From Branchiostoma floridae (taxonomy: Eukaryota; Chordata; Leptocardii; Amphioxiformes; Branchiostomatidae): 64,000 nt of DNA. Where the stretch lies: positions 20,735,611 to 20,799,610 of the forward strand of contig NC_049986.1 of the NCBI RefSeq assembly GCF_000003815.2. The letters run 5' to 3'. Below are positions 1-12,733 of the stretch, in pieces; positions within the stretch are counted from its first letter, which is position 1; every line of letters begins with the position of its first letter. The notes under the pieces are model-generated. The model did no database searches, was not told where the DNA came from, and saw nothing but the letters and a program-made list of their open reading frames with translations. The position numbers were made by a program, and so were the translations under genes.

Positions 1-352
1 GACCCCCCATGCAGACCCTCAAGTAAGCATCAGCATGGAAGTGTATGCTTGGATTGTTTGATTGGTTGTATTGTTTTCATATGTCCAAGCCACGTCATTT
101 GTCTTTTGGGGTTAGGCTTAGGACTGGGCGTAGGGTTAGAAGCCTCCTTCGCAGATTTCTAGCCGTGCGGGAACTACCAGAGAACCTTACCTTAGTTTGA
201 CATTCGCGAATAAGCGCCCCCTCAAAAAAGAACGCCAGCGCAGGTAGAAGTAGGCTAAGGGTTATGGTGTTTTGCTGACTTGGCAAAGGGTCCAAGTGTC
301 CAGCATCATCCATGAAAACCAAACAGCTATTATAAATACCGTTTATTTTCAG

Positions 353-3300
353 TCCCGACCACGATAGCTCCGACGACTGTGCGGCCCACCACCACCATGC
401 TGCCGACTACCACAAACGCCGTGACCTCTGAACCTTCCTTGGAAATCTCCGGATCTGGTAATAGGAATTCCGGGGTCACTACCGCGGGAAACTCCGGTGG
501 GAACGCCGGTGGTTCGAATGCACAGGTCACTGGAAGCCAAGAAGGTTTGTAAAGTTACAAACCTGCCACATCGTTTACGAGTAGCTGACTCGGAAACCAA
601 TATTACAAATTGTAACTGCATATCCAGGTTGCCCTAATTTGTATATTAAAAACCTACAGTTTAGTTCAAATGGGAGTGTGATACGAAGGTAGGGGCATGC
701 TGGGAGATCTGTATTGTTGACTTACTGTGTTTCCTGCCAAATAAAGCTAATCTTCTTCAACGGGTTACAAGATCAGAATGAAAACTTTCTTTTCAAAACA
801 AATAATTGCAGACCTTTTAACTGACGGTTGGAGAACTTGAAAAAAAGAAGCCAACGTGCAGCCACACTTATAGTTGTAGATTTTGAGCTTTGTTACAAAA
901 GAAACACTTAACATGAGATTCACTGCGTGATGACGTCAGGAGTGAATCAAAGGTGGCAAGGGTATGACGTAAATCAAAGCGCATTAACCCTCTCTAAACC
1001 ATGACGGTGATAGATTCGTATATTACGTCTTCCTTCCTTTTTTGATGCACTCCTGACGTCATCACGCTGTCGGTTTCCGGAAAGCCAGTGCAGCAAATCA
1101 CACATCTAATAAAGATAATCTTCAAGGCAAGGAACTTTGTTCCATTATGAAGGATATACTTACCATGAATTTTTAGTTGTGAGTATATCCTTCGTGATGA
1201 AACTAATTTCAAAATATAGAACTATAGATTATACCAGCAAAGATAGTTATCATTCGAATACAACATCATGTTTGTCCTTACCACGTAGGATCGCGTGAGA
1301 ATCCGCTGTGTGGACAGACCAGCTTCCTGGCCGGATCCGGATATGTGGCGTCACCTAACTACCCGGACCACTACCCCAACAACGTCGACTGCACCTACCG
1401 CATCGCCACTACCCCCGGAAAGTAAGGTTTTCTCAGTTTTACTTCACCAAACAGTGCTGTGTTTAATTTCAAAACAACATTTTGTCTCTAGTCATAATGT
1501 TTGTTGTATTTTTTTAAATGTATGGTGTATAGTCATGTTGATTGTTTGAACCTTGGAAGATTAGAACGTAAGGGCTAAAATGTTTGCTAATAAACAACAA
1601 ACAACAATGTTCTTTTTGTGTATTGTTGCTGTGAGAACTCATGTCCACTCTGATAATATGAATAAGCTCTGCAAAACGTTACTCAAGCTACTGAAAAGTA
1701 AGTTTTTAAATGGGCAGACCTATCAGACAGCATCCGGTATCTTTTGGCAGTTACTATGATGATTATGCATTCTTTTACGGAAGAGAATAGTTTTTGCTTA
1801 ATTTTTCTTCCTCTAAGCAAATAAGGTCAATGACCCGACGACTGTCACCATGGTTACCCTGTGGTATTCTATTACACAATGTAGCAAGTGGCAGGACAGA
1901 CTTTTAGGAACTGGTTACCGTGTATACCATGATCGTTTTGGAGTAAGGCCATGTTGATTTCATTATATGGATGACATCCTCCGGGAACTCCAAAACTGAT
2001 GCGAGCGAGCGAATAAAAAAAAAGTTTGGCCAAAAAAAAAAGTTGCCTTCAGTATGAAATCAAAGTGGCCAGGAAGGTTGAACATAGGACTAAACACACA
2101 TAGTATGGTATACCAACAGTTAGGTGTAGGGACCAGTACATCATACGGGTGCAAAACATTTTTTTCTTCTTGGACCAATCCGAAAAAAACAGACCTGAAA
2201 AAAACAACAGAGGAGCAGGTTTCACCAATTACAAAATGGACACACTATGTCGGCAGCCATTTGGGGTCTAACCGGGGGGCCAAGAAGACAACAAGAGCGA
2301 AGTCAAGTAGAGTTTATAGTCAATTGCACCAAGTTTCTACAGTCAAAGGTACAGAGACAGTTAGCCTTTATTAGCCTTATTTATGGAGATGGGATTTTAA
2401 AATGCAGTGGGGGTCCAATAATCCACCAAACAGATTCCTTTGTAGCAAAATTGACCAATTACCATTGTTTTGAGTATTGCCAGTTCTCAAGTTTCCACAG
2501 ACAATCAAGGTCCAGGTTCATGTCCGGACCTGGAAATGATCGTCGGGACCTGAATTTTCTGTACTGGTACCTCCCCCAACCAACAATAGATTTTTTTCTT
2601 TCTGTCCTTTCACATCTTATTCTTTGACTTTAGATTCATTTTGGCATTCTATGGCATTAGTTATCTGTTTTCTGATACTTTTTTTTTCAATCTACGGAAT
2701 ATTTGCGCTCATTTTACAGCTGCTTTGCACAATTTATCGTGTGGTAGAAAACTTTTTTTGTTTTGGAAATGGCCGAAAATTGGTGCGAGCGCGGATGTCA
2801 TCCATATAATCAAATCAACGTGGCCTAAGCTTTAGAGCAGCAGTTTGTTAGGTAAGATCTGAAGTTAAAAATTATGTATCTGCTTACAAATTCTAGATAT
2901 AGTTAACTTTACCTTGCCTATTCATTACAGTAAAGAGAGAGAAACATTGTTAAAAAATATTAGAACCAAAACACACATCTCTCTCGCTGGAGCAGAAAGC
3001 GATATTTTCCATGTATTGCTCTCATGTTCAACTCATATATTCGTCTACGTAGGCCAGTTTCTTTATAATGCATTCCAAATGCGAGACCTGATTAATCATA
3101 TATAACTGTACTGTTATCGATAATGTTTTGTTGTTGTTTTGTATGTAGCCTCTTAGTACTACTGTCTATATAGCTATTAGTTGTTATTAATTGCCATACA
3201 TTGTACCCTGTGCGATTGTTGAGCAATAAATTCATTCATTCATTTATAGGCTTGTCCTGATCCGATTCATTGATGAGTTCGGGCTGGAGAGTGACAACGA

Positions 3301-6300
3301 CGGAACGTGCAAGTACGACCGCCTCACGGTGGTACTGAACGGCACAACGACCCTGGGGACGTACTGTGGGGGTCAGGAGCCGCCTAGCACCATCACCGGG
3401 GCAACGGTGGACGTCAGGCTCCGGACAGACTTCGCCATTAGCCGGAAGGGCTTCAGGCTGCGCTACGAAGCTATAGACCCAGGTAAGAAGTGATATTCGT
3501 GAGAGATATTCCTGCCAGAGATATCCCTTAAGCCCTCTCCACACGAGAGCACGAATGAGCCGGAATGCAGTCGGAATAGAAATCATTTTTCTATTTCTGG
3601 AAATTCCTGGAAATTCGTACTGTATTCTAAGCATTCTTACTGCATTCCAGATATTCGCCACCGTTCTTTTGGCTGGCTCGACTGTACATAGTGTATAATG
3701 AATGTCAGAGCTAGAAGCGACTGTACATAGTATATAATGAACGTCGGAGCGTGAACTACTTTCCGGATGGTACCCAGGTTATCGCTGTTGTATGTATTAA
3801 GGCAATGTTGATTTAGGGCAGTGTCAGAGAAGGAAAACGTTTTCCTTGCACAATTGAACAGACTCAGTGTTGGATCTGCCAGAGACGCTCCCGACCTGCG
3901 ACGGCAGCACCACCACCACCGTGTCCGGCGTCAGGCGGACCCTGACGTCACCCATGTTCCCCAACAAGTACCCTGACGACCTGTCCTGCTCCTGGACCTT
4001 CCTGGCACCACGTGACAAGTACGTCATCACATTTTAATTGTCACGTGACCGTGACGCAATCCAGTGTCCGCCAGCACGTCACCGGAACGTACTGCGCCTG
4101 CGCGAAAAGTATAGACATGCTAAACCTTGCTAAACCCCCGGTTTACTAAAGGGCCGCAGGGCAGGGAGAGAGGGAGGGAGGGAGGGAGGGAGAGAATTAT
4201 TGTTTGTTTATTTCGTTCTATTGGGGCACCATTTTATATCCACCAGTGCGTATCAACATGGTGGCGAAGCTATTTATAGACATTTACAACATGCTCCTAT
4301 CGCCTGCAGGTTCGTGGAGGTGCGTTTCCTGACCTTGTTCGTGGAGGCCGCGTCCAAGTGCAACTACGACCGTGTGATCGTGCTGATCGACGGCGTGGAG
4401 ACCGGCGACGGGCCGTACTGCACCGACAACAAGCCCACCGAGGCATTCTACGGCAGGAACGTCACCGTCAAGTTCATCAGCGACGCCAGCGTGGCGGAGC
4501 AGGGGTTCGAGATGACCTACCAGAGCGTCCAAGGAGGTGGTAAGGAAAGATTCTTATTCATTCGTTTTTGCTCCTTTTGTTTGGTTTCTTTTTATCGCAT
4601 ATCCGATAAAACACCTCATGGTGTAACAGAGCAGACTCGAAAAATAGCAGGGCTGGGAATGTATGACAACGTGATTCTACGGATCATATCATTCATGATG
4701 CTTAGATCCTGACACTGCTGCTATCTTTCTGCGACTGGAGCTGTCGCAAAGCAGTACTAGTGTGCATAAGGGAGTGAAGTCTATCCTTTTTTTCAGCGTA
4801 ACACAACAGCTTCGCAGGCACGCGGCGCGGCAGTAGCTATATATTACACAGAACGAGCTGCCACACCTAGCTTTTGGACAATCGAGCATATCTGCATATA
4901 CTATCTAATGAAGATGCCCTACTGTGATGCCCCTCTGTAGTGTCTTACCGGCCCAAGCATGATGGGTCCGAACCTCTAGGACTCAAGACACGATACAGAA
5001 ATGTTAATTCCTCTTCTTCTGGTTTCTTCACAGCCTCACTGAAGAAGAGAGTGACGCTGACCGAGCCGCTGCCCTGCGGTGAGACCAGCTTCAGCAATAC
5101 CGGCATCCTGGAGTCTCCAGACTACCCCCAGAAGTACCCCAACGGTCTGCACTGTGCCTGGAACATCCTGGTCACGAAGGGCAGGTAAGGATGGCTATGG
5201 ACATTACTTCTTACCCAATCTCAAACTTGTATAAAAAAAAAGCTTAACACAAAATGCACATTTCAACAGGGCAGAGACAAGTGAGTAATACATACATAGA
5301 TGAGCGATCGCGACCAACAACCATTAGTCACCGAAGGTCATGACATTGGAATATCTTGGCGATCAAAAAGCGGTCATTGAAAGACTGGTGAACGTTGGGC
5401 TTGTGACAAGAAGCCACAGGCCTACTGCTGAAATGACGTGGTTGTTGAGACCCACCCTGGCCACCACCACTACCAACTCTACTTTTATTCAATTAAAACC
5501 CACCACATTTCATCCCATCCCCTTTAGGCGGGTGAAGCTGTGGTTCAAAACATTTGACGTGGAATCCCAGACGTACTGCCAGTATGACCGTTAGGTTTAG
5601 AGACCCACATCGGCAAATACCAGTTCATTTAAATCCCATGTTATTGCATTCTATCTTATTTCATCATCATCTTTAGGAGGGTGAAGCTGTGGTTTGAGAC
5701 GTTTGACGTGGAATCCCAGACGTACTGCCAGTACGACCGTTTGGTTTAGAGACCCAAACCGGCAAATACCAGTTTATTTTCCGACGTTATCGCATGACAT
5801 TCCATCTTATTTCATCCCCTTTAGGAGGGTGAAACTGTGGTTCGAGACGTTTGACGTGGAATCCCAGACCTCCTGCCAATACGACCGCGTGGTTGTTGAG
5901 GCGCACCCTGGACACTACCACAAACTCTCTTTTTATACAATTAAAATCCACTACATTTCCTCTCATTACCTTTAGGAGGGTGAAGCTATGGTTCTAGACG
6001 CTCGACGTGGAATCCCAGACGTACTGTGACTGTTGGGACTCACCCTTGCAAATAGCACCAGTTACTTCTTATTCCATGTCATTAAATTCCATCTCATGTA
6101 GGAGGGTGAAGCTGTGGTTCGAGACGTTTGAGGTGGAAGCCCAGACCTACTGCCAGTACGACCGCGTGGTCGTTGAGACGCACCCCGGAAACTACCACCA
6201 GCTGTGCAACAGCAAACAGATCAGCCCGCTGGAGTCACGTGACAACCAGATGAAGGTGACCTTCATCACAGACACGGCCTTGGCCTTCACCGGGTTCCGG

Positions 6301-9300
6301 GCCTTCTGGGTCGCTCAGCAGGGAGGTAAGTGTCGGTGATCATCTTAAATTTGCTCAAACCTTATTTCTTTCTCTCGCTCATGGCCGGGCGTTGTCACTA
6401 TCTTGGAGGAGCCCTCCTCCCGCTCCAGTCTCTTCTGCACCTTACAGTCCGTGGCCAGGTAGAACCTAGATGCTTCTGCAAGCTGTCGATCCATCTGATG
6501 CACGGTCGCCTTCTTCGCCTCCTCAATTTTCTCGGAGCCCACTCCGTGACCCGTAGCGTCCACCTGTTGCCCTGTAGCCTAACTACGTGTCCTGCTCAGC
6601 AGTGTTTATTAGCTGTGTTTAATGCTGTGATGATTTCGGTCGCTACTGTCTTGAGTCGGATCCAGGAGTTTCTAGCTCAAATTAGTTAGGGCTTGGTTGC
6701 ATTTGTCGTGTGATATAGGCAAGCGGACACGACACGAGGTCAAGATTTTCGGTATTCTTGTCACCAGTGCGATGCTTGGCATTCCTGGCTATTAAAGCAC
6801 AGTGTCGTTGGAAAGGCACTTTCTTACTCCAGCAAGATATTTAAAATAAGTACCTGGATTCAGTTGGGGAGGTAAAAGGCAGTAGAGAGAGAAGGATAAG
6901 TGTAGTTGCTGCGGTAGAAAGAGTGAGGTTCCAAACATTACTCAACTTGTATTCCCCCGTCGTCAGAGCTTGTGACTGAGTAGATATTCTAATCTAAACT
7001 CCCTTCTTGATCCAAATAATGCGGCTCAGGTTATCCTCTCCATCTACCACCTTGCCTCCTACCAGTATATCACATAGCTATAGTTGTTTCCTTCCTCTTA
7101 TGTGGTCTGTCATTGCTGATTTGTTCAAGTTCTCTTGTACATGATGTTCTCTTTTTCATTGATCTCTCTTCAGACACGGAGAAGCACCAGTCGCGTGTGG
7201 TGAACGTTGAGGAGGGGAAGACGCTGATCCTGGACTGCGGCGACAGCAACTCCCTGATGGGTGACCCCGTCATTCTGACCTTCGGGTCACCCAAGTTCAG
7301 CTGGAGCCACGAGGGCACACCGCTGGCGGCGGACTGGGCCGTGCTGAGCGTAAGTCCTTATATGACATTTGCACGTGACGTCATGACATTTCAAATGACC
7401 GACCGCCATCTTGGTGGAGGGTAGAACCAACATGGCTGTCGGCAAATCAAAACGCACAAGGCCTAGACAGGGATTTCTGTCCGACGTGACGAGGCCGAAG
7501 CCCTGCATACTACGGCATTTCGTGGTAAATGGGACCACTTAACGTACATGGTACAACGCTTGCATGTGTGGTATATTCTGCCGACGAAGTGTCATCCTTT
7601 CGTATCGCCTGTAGGCAGTTAACAACATTTTATCGGTAGTTTCTAGGCTTTCCATACAGGTTTGAAAGGGCAGTGGCACTCCCATATTTTTCTCTCTTGG
7701 ATGCCAAGATATCTCTTCAGCTAACAGAAAAGCTTTCATTGAGTTTGATGCTTTCTGGCCCTTTAACTTTATTACGGCCTTCTACTTATTGGAAAAAAGC
7801 TAATAGGAACCATAGAACTTACGTTTGAAAAAGAGCAGGCATTTTTGTCGAAGAAGCCATCTGAAAGATTCCATATGTCTTGTACACGAAAGTTTTGGAT
7901 GTGAATGGCGTACAACACTTCCCCATAGACATAGTAGAGTACAGATGAACAGCCATTTCTTGGAGATGGAAATAAAAGAATATCGTGTTTTTTGTTATCA
8001 GGTGCGGGGTGAGGAGGCGTCAGCAGGCCGGTACCTGTGTGTCGCCTCCAGCAACGTGACGGACGTCGTTCTCATGCTGACGTTCAACGTGACCGTGCGA
8101 GGTGAGTTCATCATTTATATTCCATCATCATCATCATCTGCTAGACTCTACGGAAGGGTTGGAGTATGATGTAAAGTTTGACCAAACTTGCCATATAAAC
8201 TTTATCAGGTCCTTGCTACATGGACATTTTTCAGTTTCAGTCTTTTAACTCATTATTGTCCTGTGAGATTTTGAACCTGGGCAAAGCCTGCTGTAACAAC
8301 TTTGGTCACGGGTCGAACCAATATTTCACTCTATGATAATTCTCGGCAAGTACGAATATTGAAACACCTCGATTATTGGTCATCCTGACACCTTGTCTAC
8401 ACACCAGAACAAACAGACTTTTGTTTTCACGAAGGCATATCAATACTGATCAATGATTATTCATCATTTATCCCCAGATGCGGACTGGTTCGGTAGCGGT
8501 GAGGGCTCCGGCAGTGGTGCGGGTCCGGGCAGCGGAACCGACCTGTCCGATGAAGAAGACGGCATGCTGTTGGAGACCGCAGATCTGACATCCGCCCAGA
8601 ACCCGCGGCTGTGGGACGGTGACAGTGAGATATCCCCAGGGAGTGGGCAGGGGTTGGACGGGGTAGATGGTACGGTAACACCGACGGCTGTTGTGACTAC
8701 AGGACGGGTGGGGTCTATGAGTGAGGGGTTCGAGTCCGAAGGCAACGGGGAACAGGGTCTGAGCTCCGTATGGATAACAGGGTCAGTAAGGCGTGCGCTG
8801 TTTGAGAGTGAGGGTGAAAACGAGGAAGTCCCGGCGCACACTGAGGAGGAAGCTATGGGTGTAGGGTTCGAATCTCATGACAATGTGGACCAGGATCGGG
8901 GCTTGTCTAGTGTCAGTGAAGAGCTATTTGGTTATGAGAATGAAAATGAGCAGCCAGAAACCCACCCTGAATCTGCTAGTCCCCCATCCGACACTGTTGA
9001 CAGAGGTATCATTGAAGACTCACACATTGACAATGACATTAACGTTATTGACAACGTTATTGACAATGACAATGATACTATCGCCGCACTGAGCAGTGCT
9101 CATGGTGCAAACCACGCCACCACTGAAACCACGACACGTGAAAATGAACAATCCACGAACCACGATACTCCACAAGACACGAACCACGGCACCGAACAGG
9201 ACACGAACCACGACACACCACAAGACCACGACACTGCCTACTTTGACACATACCCCATGTCAAAACATGTCCAAACAAGCTTGCAGACCCGGGATATATA

Positions 9301-9844
9301 CGCTAAGGAAGGGTCAGTCGGGATGGTACACCCCTTGCTGGCGGTTCAGGCGTTCGCGCGCGAGATCGCTCGCCTGCGCGACTCCGGTGATCTTACCCAG
9401 GCGAGCCTTTTCCACGCTCTCGGCATAGGCGAAGACGCCTTTGCCGCAGAGGGTATCGAAGCGTTCCTCAACAGGCTTCGGGGGCTCGACGACCCCACGG
9501 CCGCCGGCTTGCTGCAGGCGCTCGGTGTCAAAAGCGACGCCTACGTGGAGAAGAACATGGAGGCGGTCTTCGGCGAGATGCACCGCTTGCGCGAGGCTGG
9601 GAACCACACGGTGACCAGCCTGCTGCAGTCTCTGGGCATGGCTCCCGACCCCTCCCTCCCTCTGACGCCGCCAGAAAGACCCGAGCAAGGCGCGGAGATT
9701 CAGAGCGATCCCCTGGCCAATCTGACGAGCCTGTTCTCAGCTGAGATAGACCCAGGGGAGTGGGTCGGGGAGGGGGGCTCCTTCGCGAAGACGTTTGCTG
9801 ATATCATGGAGATGTCGGCGGGATGGGGCAAAAAAAAGAAGTAA
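353..9844 (+). CDS. CUB x3 - Ig - acidic/helical-repeat protein, 5' partial
   Basis: Spliced exons: 353-544, 1289-1421, 3250-3482, 3868-4018, 4310-4539, 5034-5184, 6102-6325, 7174-7349, 8002-8101, 8478-9844. Phases agree at every junction and give about 985 codons ending in TAA at 9842. The start lies upstream; bases 1-22 before a GTAAGC donor may be the preceding exon (right phase, Pro-rich). Order: Thr/Pro/Ser linker; CUB1 (CGQTSF, GTCKYDRL, GTYCGG); CUB2 (TCDGST, SKCNYDRV, GPYCTD); CUB3 (PCGETSF, TYCQYDRV, QLCNSK), each with four cysteines and each split over two exons; one short Ig domain (LDCGDS, FSWSHEG, AGRYLCVAS). The 1.37 kb last exon is Gly/Ser then Glu/Asp rich, has NHDTPQD-type repeats and a three-unit helical repeat at about 9344-9650, and ends GWGKKKK. 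No membrane segment is visible, so a secreted protein is likely, but the signal peptide is out of view. CUB and Ig modules bind proteins or glycans outside cells; the function of this protein is unknown and I do not recognise an orthologue. Confidence 0.85.
925..1067. repeat. Inverted repeat with CRE-like arms
   Basis: The arm GCGTGATGACGTCAGGAGTG at 925-944 recurs as its exact reverse complement at 1048-1067, and similarity continues inward for about 6 bases after one mismatch. Each arm holds a TGACGTCA palindrome. It lies in an intron of the CUB gene. It resembles a short MITE; no clear target-site duplication is visible. Confidence 0.7.
1149..1196. repeat. Short hairpin in CUB-gene intron
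   Basis: GAAGGATATACT near 1150 is followed about 25 bases later by its reverse complement AGTATATCCTTC. It lies just upstream of the CUB1 exon. No function can be assigned. Confidence 0.5.
1835..1935. repeat. Dispersed repeat, copy 1
   Basis: The segment around CTGTCACCATGGTTAC and TGTAGCAAGTGGCAGGACA recurs at about 33362-33470 in PNLDC1 intron 19. Both copies are intronic and about 100 bases long. The family is not recognised. Confidence 0.5.
3191..3247 (+). mobile_element. LINE-like 3' tail abutting a splice acceptor
   Basis: TTGCCATACATTGTACC followed by an AATAAA hexamer matches copies at 11091-11140 and 59468-59510. Here it ends in an (ATTC)n microsatellite that runs directly into the acceptor of the second CUB1 exon (AG at 3248-3249). 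Microsatellite tails are typical of CR1/L2-type non-LTR elements; that assignment is inference. Confidence 0.55.
5380..6101 (+). repeat. Array of decayed CUB3 exon copies
   Basis: Five truncated copies of the 5' part of the exon at 6102-6325 lie upstream of it, at about 5384-5470 (most decayed) and starting 5528, 5677, 5825 and 5976, with a period near 149 bases. Four keep a TTTAG acceptor followed by a version of RVKLWFETFDVESQT. Each copy carries the exon start plus roughly 40 bases of intron end. Copies 1 and 2 meet a stop soon after CQYDR; copy 4 has a stop at its eighth codon; the copy at 5825 stays open but has no donor. Only the 6102 exon is complete and continues in phase from 5184. 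They are unlikely to be used, but they offer four competing acceptors. Confidence 0.85.
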
Positions 9845-11090
9845 TTGTGGAGATAGAAAGAAATCGTAGAGTGATAGAATTAAAATGGGTGTAAAATATG
9901 AAGTTCTGAAGAGCTCATAGCATCCGTAATTTTTATGAAGAGGTTATGCTAGTACACATGGTTGTATCAGCTGTCCTTTTAGTGTTCACTGGATCTCTTG
10001 TTGGCCTAATAGATATAGAAATTGGCCAAAAGAAGGGTACTACTTTGTCAGTCTCAGCACTTGAACTAGTAAAGCTCCACAACGTGCCAAGTCCTTTGAT
10101 AAAAATTACTTTCCCGAACTTGGCAAACTTGTCTACGCACTTTATGTTCAGTCTAAGTGGACTGAAATACGCAGAAACATATTAGTCTTTGATGAAAGCT
10201 TAGATGGAAGGGACGTTGCAGACGAAAAATAGGAAAGATGACGAAAACTCATTTTCGTTAAACTTAAGGCTCACGCGCGTTTTCGCCGCGGACACGTTTC
10301 AAAATGCCGCTAGTAATTCGAATGGGGTCTGTTCTGTAGCGGGCTGCAGGTGTTACCCCCTGTCCGACATTGTGTGACGCTGTGTTTTTTTTCTTCATCT
10401 ACACGTGTTTTGAAAAAAGAGAGAAGTATTTTCTAGATAAACATCCAAAGATGTAGTACAGGGCCACAGACGTAAACACTAATCAAAAGTACACTTCTTA
10501 GACCTAGCTGGCTGACAAACACCTGACGACAACCATTTCCATTGAAACAAACGTGAACTAAATCTATATGCCACACAACTGCGGGAACTTTACCACGTAC
10601 ATCATACATGAGCATTCATTTGTGCACACTTTTTCCTGGAGCGTGACCTTTGAGTGACGAATACTACCTATCAATTCATAAATCAGAAACGGTACAAATA
10701 TGGTTTGAATTGCGGCAAAACATACAAAATGAAATTATCTATGACATTTGCTTGAAGTATCTGTGATTTTGGTGAATACATCAGTGGAAATATTTTTGAA
10801 TGATACTTCACACACAGAACACATACATATACACTGACAGACTTACTGCTTCAATTCTGTTGGACATATTCTCATTCCATTCTTTCAAATATCAGTCTGG
10901 CAGATTAAGCATGGCCCTAGATGCACAAACCTAGGCAATGTTGTAATGCATAATTGATATTGTTGGTATTGCATTCATAAATTCTGGCAGCTCAACGACA
11001 GACTTCCTCTATTTCAAAGTAATCTGCATATGTACTATGTTTAATACTTGTTATAGTAAATAGGACGATAAGTTTGTTTCTTCTTCTTTT

Positions 11091-11140
11091 TTGCCATACA
11101 TTGTACCATGTACGATCGTTGCGCAATAAAGTTCTTCTGT
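11091..11140 (+). mobile_element. LINE-like 3' tail
   Basis: TTGCCATACATTGTACCATG then GCAATAAAGTTC; same family as 3191-3247 and 59468-59510. Its hexamer could supply a poly(A) signal for the CUB gene. Confidence 0.5.
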
Positions 11141-11950
11141 GGTAATCTAAATGATACGTGAGTACAAAATTTGGAGTTAGAAAATTCCATTGCCGCTACT
11201 ACCAGTGCCTCATAATCTCTCTATATATGTGACCTGGTGTCATTTGTGATCTTTTTGTAATGCTATTTGCTCACTTCAATATATGTGACTGTTTATCAGG
11301 CAATTTGTTAAGCAGATCAGGATATTTAATATGTGTTAAATGGACAAAAATTGGGAGTCAACTGAGACCCAGGTTTATGTATCTGCAAATGATGGATGGA
11401 GAATAAAACATATATTTGGCCTCAAAACTGTCTTAGTTGTCGTTGTTTTCCTAACATTGGCACATGTGCAGTAGACGCACAGTTCAGGTAATTTAGGAAA
11501 ACCATGCAGCATTTTCTATTATTCTCTTAAATTTCTAAGCCAAAAACTAACATGAGGACAAGATGAATGCAGGTCGTTCAGCTGGCTGTGTCTTATCTAC
11601 AAGCAGATGTTTGCACGCTAAATTGTTATACTTTCTTATCTTTCTTTCTTATTTGCCTATTCTGCTAAGCATCAGTCAGTCTTTTTGCTGGTCTTAAGCA
11701 AAACTTTCCCGGCCACTGCTAATTAACTGGATGGCAGGCTACTCTCTGCACCATAGGGATAGTGGTGAGCTCCCAATTCTATGGTTACCAGGCCAGAAAA
11801 CATAATAATCTATCCTCTACCAAAAGTAGGCTGTGTTTTCTTCCTAAAAGTGCTCTAACCTACGTCCAGGTTGGCTTATCACCTGAAGGCATCTTAAAAG
11901 TAGCTTCTTCACAGGTAGCTTCAGTGTGAAGTAGAAACAGTCAATAAAGA

Positions 11951-12150
11951 AAATGCAGAAACTTTCGTGGTGGTTTAATGTTCGCGGTTTTCGCAGTGGC
12001 TGCTTCACCGCGAACTTAAAACCACCACGGCGAACATTTTTCCATGGCATTAAGAGACTACAGTGCATGGTGCTACTGCAAACTTAAAACCACTAAAAAG
12101 TCCCTTTTCTCTCTACCGCAAAATTAAATAACCGCGAACTTAAATGCATT
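11951..12150. mobile_element. MITE-like element with repeated CGCGAACTTAAAACCACC arms
   Basis: About 200 bases. It begins near AATGCAGAAACTTTCG and ends near GAACTTAAATGCATTTAC, with several inverted copies of GAACTTAAAACCACC inside. A second copy lies at 61195-61402. The terminal TAAATGCA/TGCATTTA inversion supports a non-autonomous DNA element. Confidence 0.6.
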
Positions 12151-12332
12151 TACAATATTGCTCTGAGGATCATTGTACACAGGCCACAGGAATGTAGCTA
12201 GCTAGGTTTTGAATCTTTGTTGAAAAAAACTTTTAAAACTATGCCACACAGCACAAGAATCCAATGAGCAGTGACTCTGGTCTCTGCTCTAAATTACATT
12301 TTCGGCAATAATTCAATAAAGTTCTTACGTTT

Positions 12333-12620
12333 TAGGAATCAGTGAATATTTGGTGTGGGGCCACAACTGCAGAGTGTTTGGCCCAGAAACTAGAGGTCCT
12401 GGGTTCAAATCCTGTCATGCTACTAATCTTGAGCTCTTAGGACAGGCACTTAACACAACTTTCCTCAATCAAATACAGGTACCTCACTTTGGTTTTGGTG
12501 GTAACATATGGTTGGAGAAATACTGTGCCCTAGGTTTACTGGATATCAACTCACTGCTCCAAGGCCTTAAAATAGGCTATGGAACGACCCTCCCTAGCCA
12601 ATGTTTGCATGTCACCAAGC
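12333..12620 (+). mobile_element. tRNA-derived SINE-like element
   Basis: The RNA polymerase III B-box-like GGGTTCAAATCC lies near 12402, preceded by AGAGGTCCT, with a conserved body that includes CACTTTGGT. A related copy lies at 63535-63760 on the same strand. It sits in the presumed 3' UTR of the tectonic gene, antisense to it. Confidence 0.55.
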
Positions 12621-12733
12621 CCCGATAAATATTTTAGGGTGGATTTTCGCGCTACCATGTGCTGATTCTAAAATTAGGGCCTCGTTGACTGTGTGGCGAG
12701 TCCTTCATAATGATTACCCATCCTTACTGGAAC

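Larger units (their letters stand above)
9845..12733. other. Intergenic / 3' regions between convergent genes
   Basis: AT-rich interval between the stop codons of the CUB gene (+) and the tectonic gene (-). It should hold both 3' UTRs. A weak ATTAAA lies at 9879-9884 and AATAAA occurs inside the repeat tail near 11125. It also contains a MITE-like element (11951-12150) and a SINE-like element (about 12333-12620). I see no coding exon. Confidence 0.5.

Noticed and set aside
5528-6090. Additional CUB domains
   Set aside because: The copies are truncated, several contain stops, none has a donor, and the phase from 5184 is satisfied by 6102.
8464-9688. Antisense open frames over the CUB gene last exon
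   Set aside because: They are shadows of the GC-rich coding exon with no splice or domain support.
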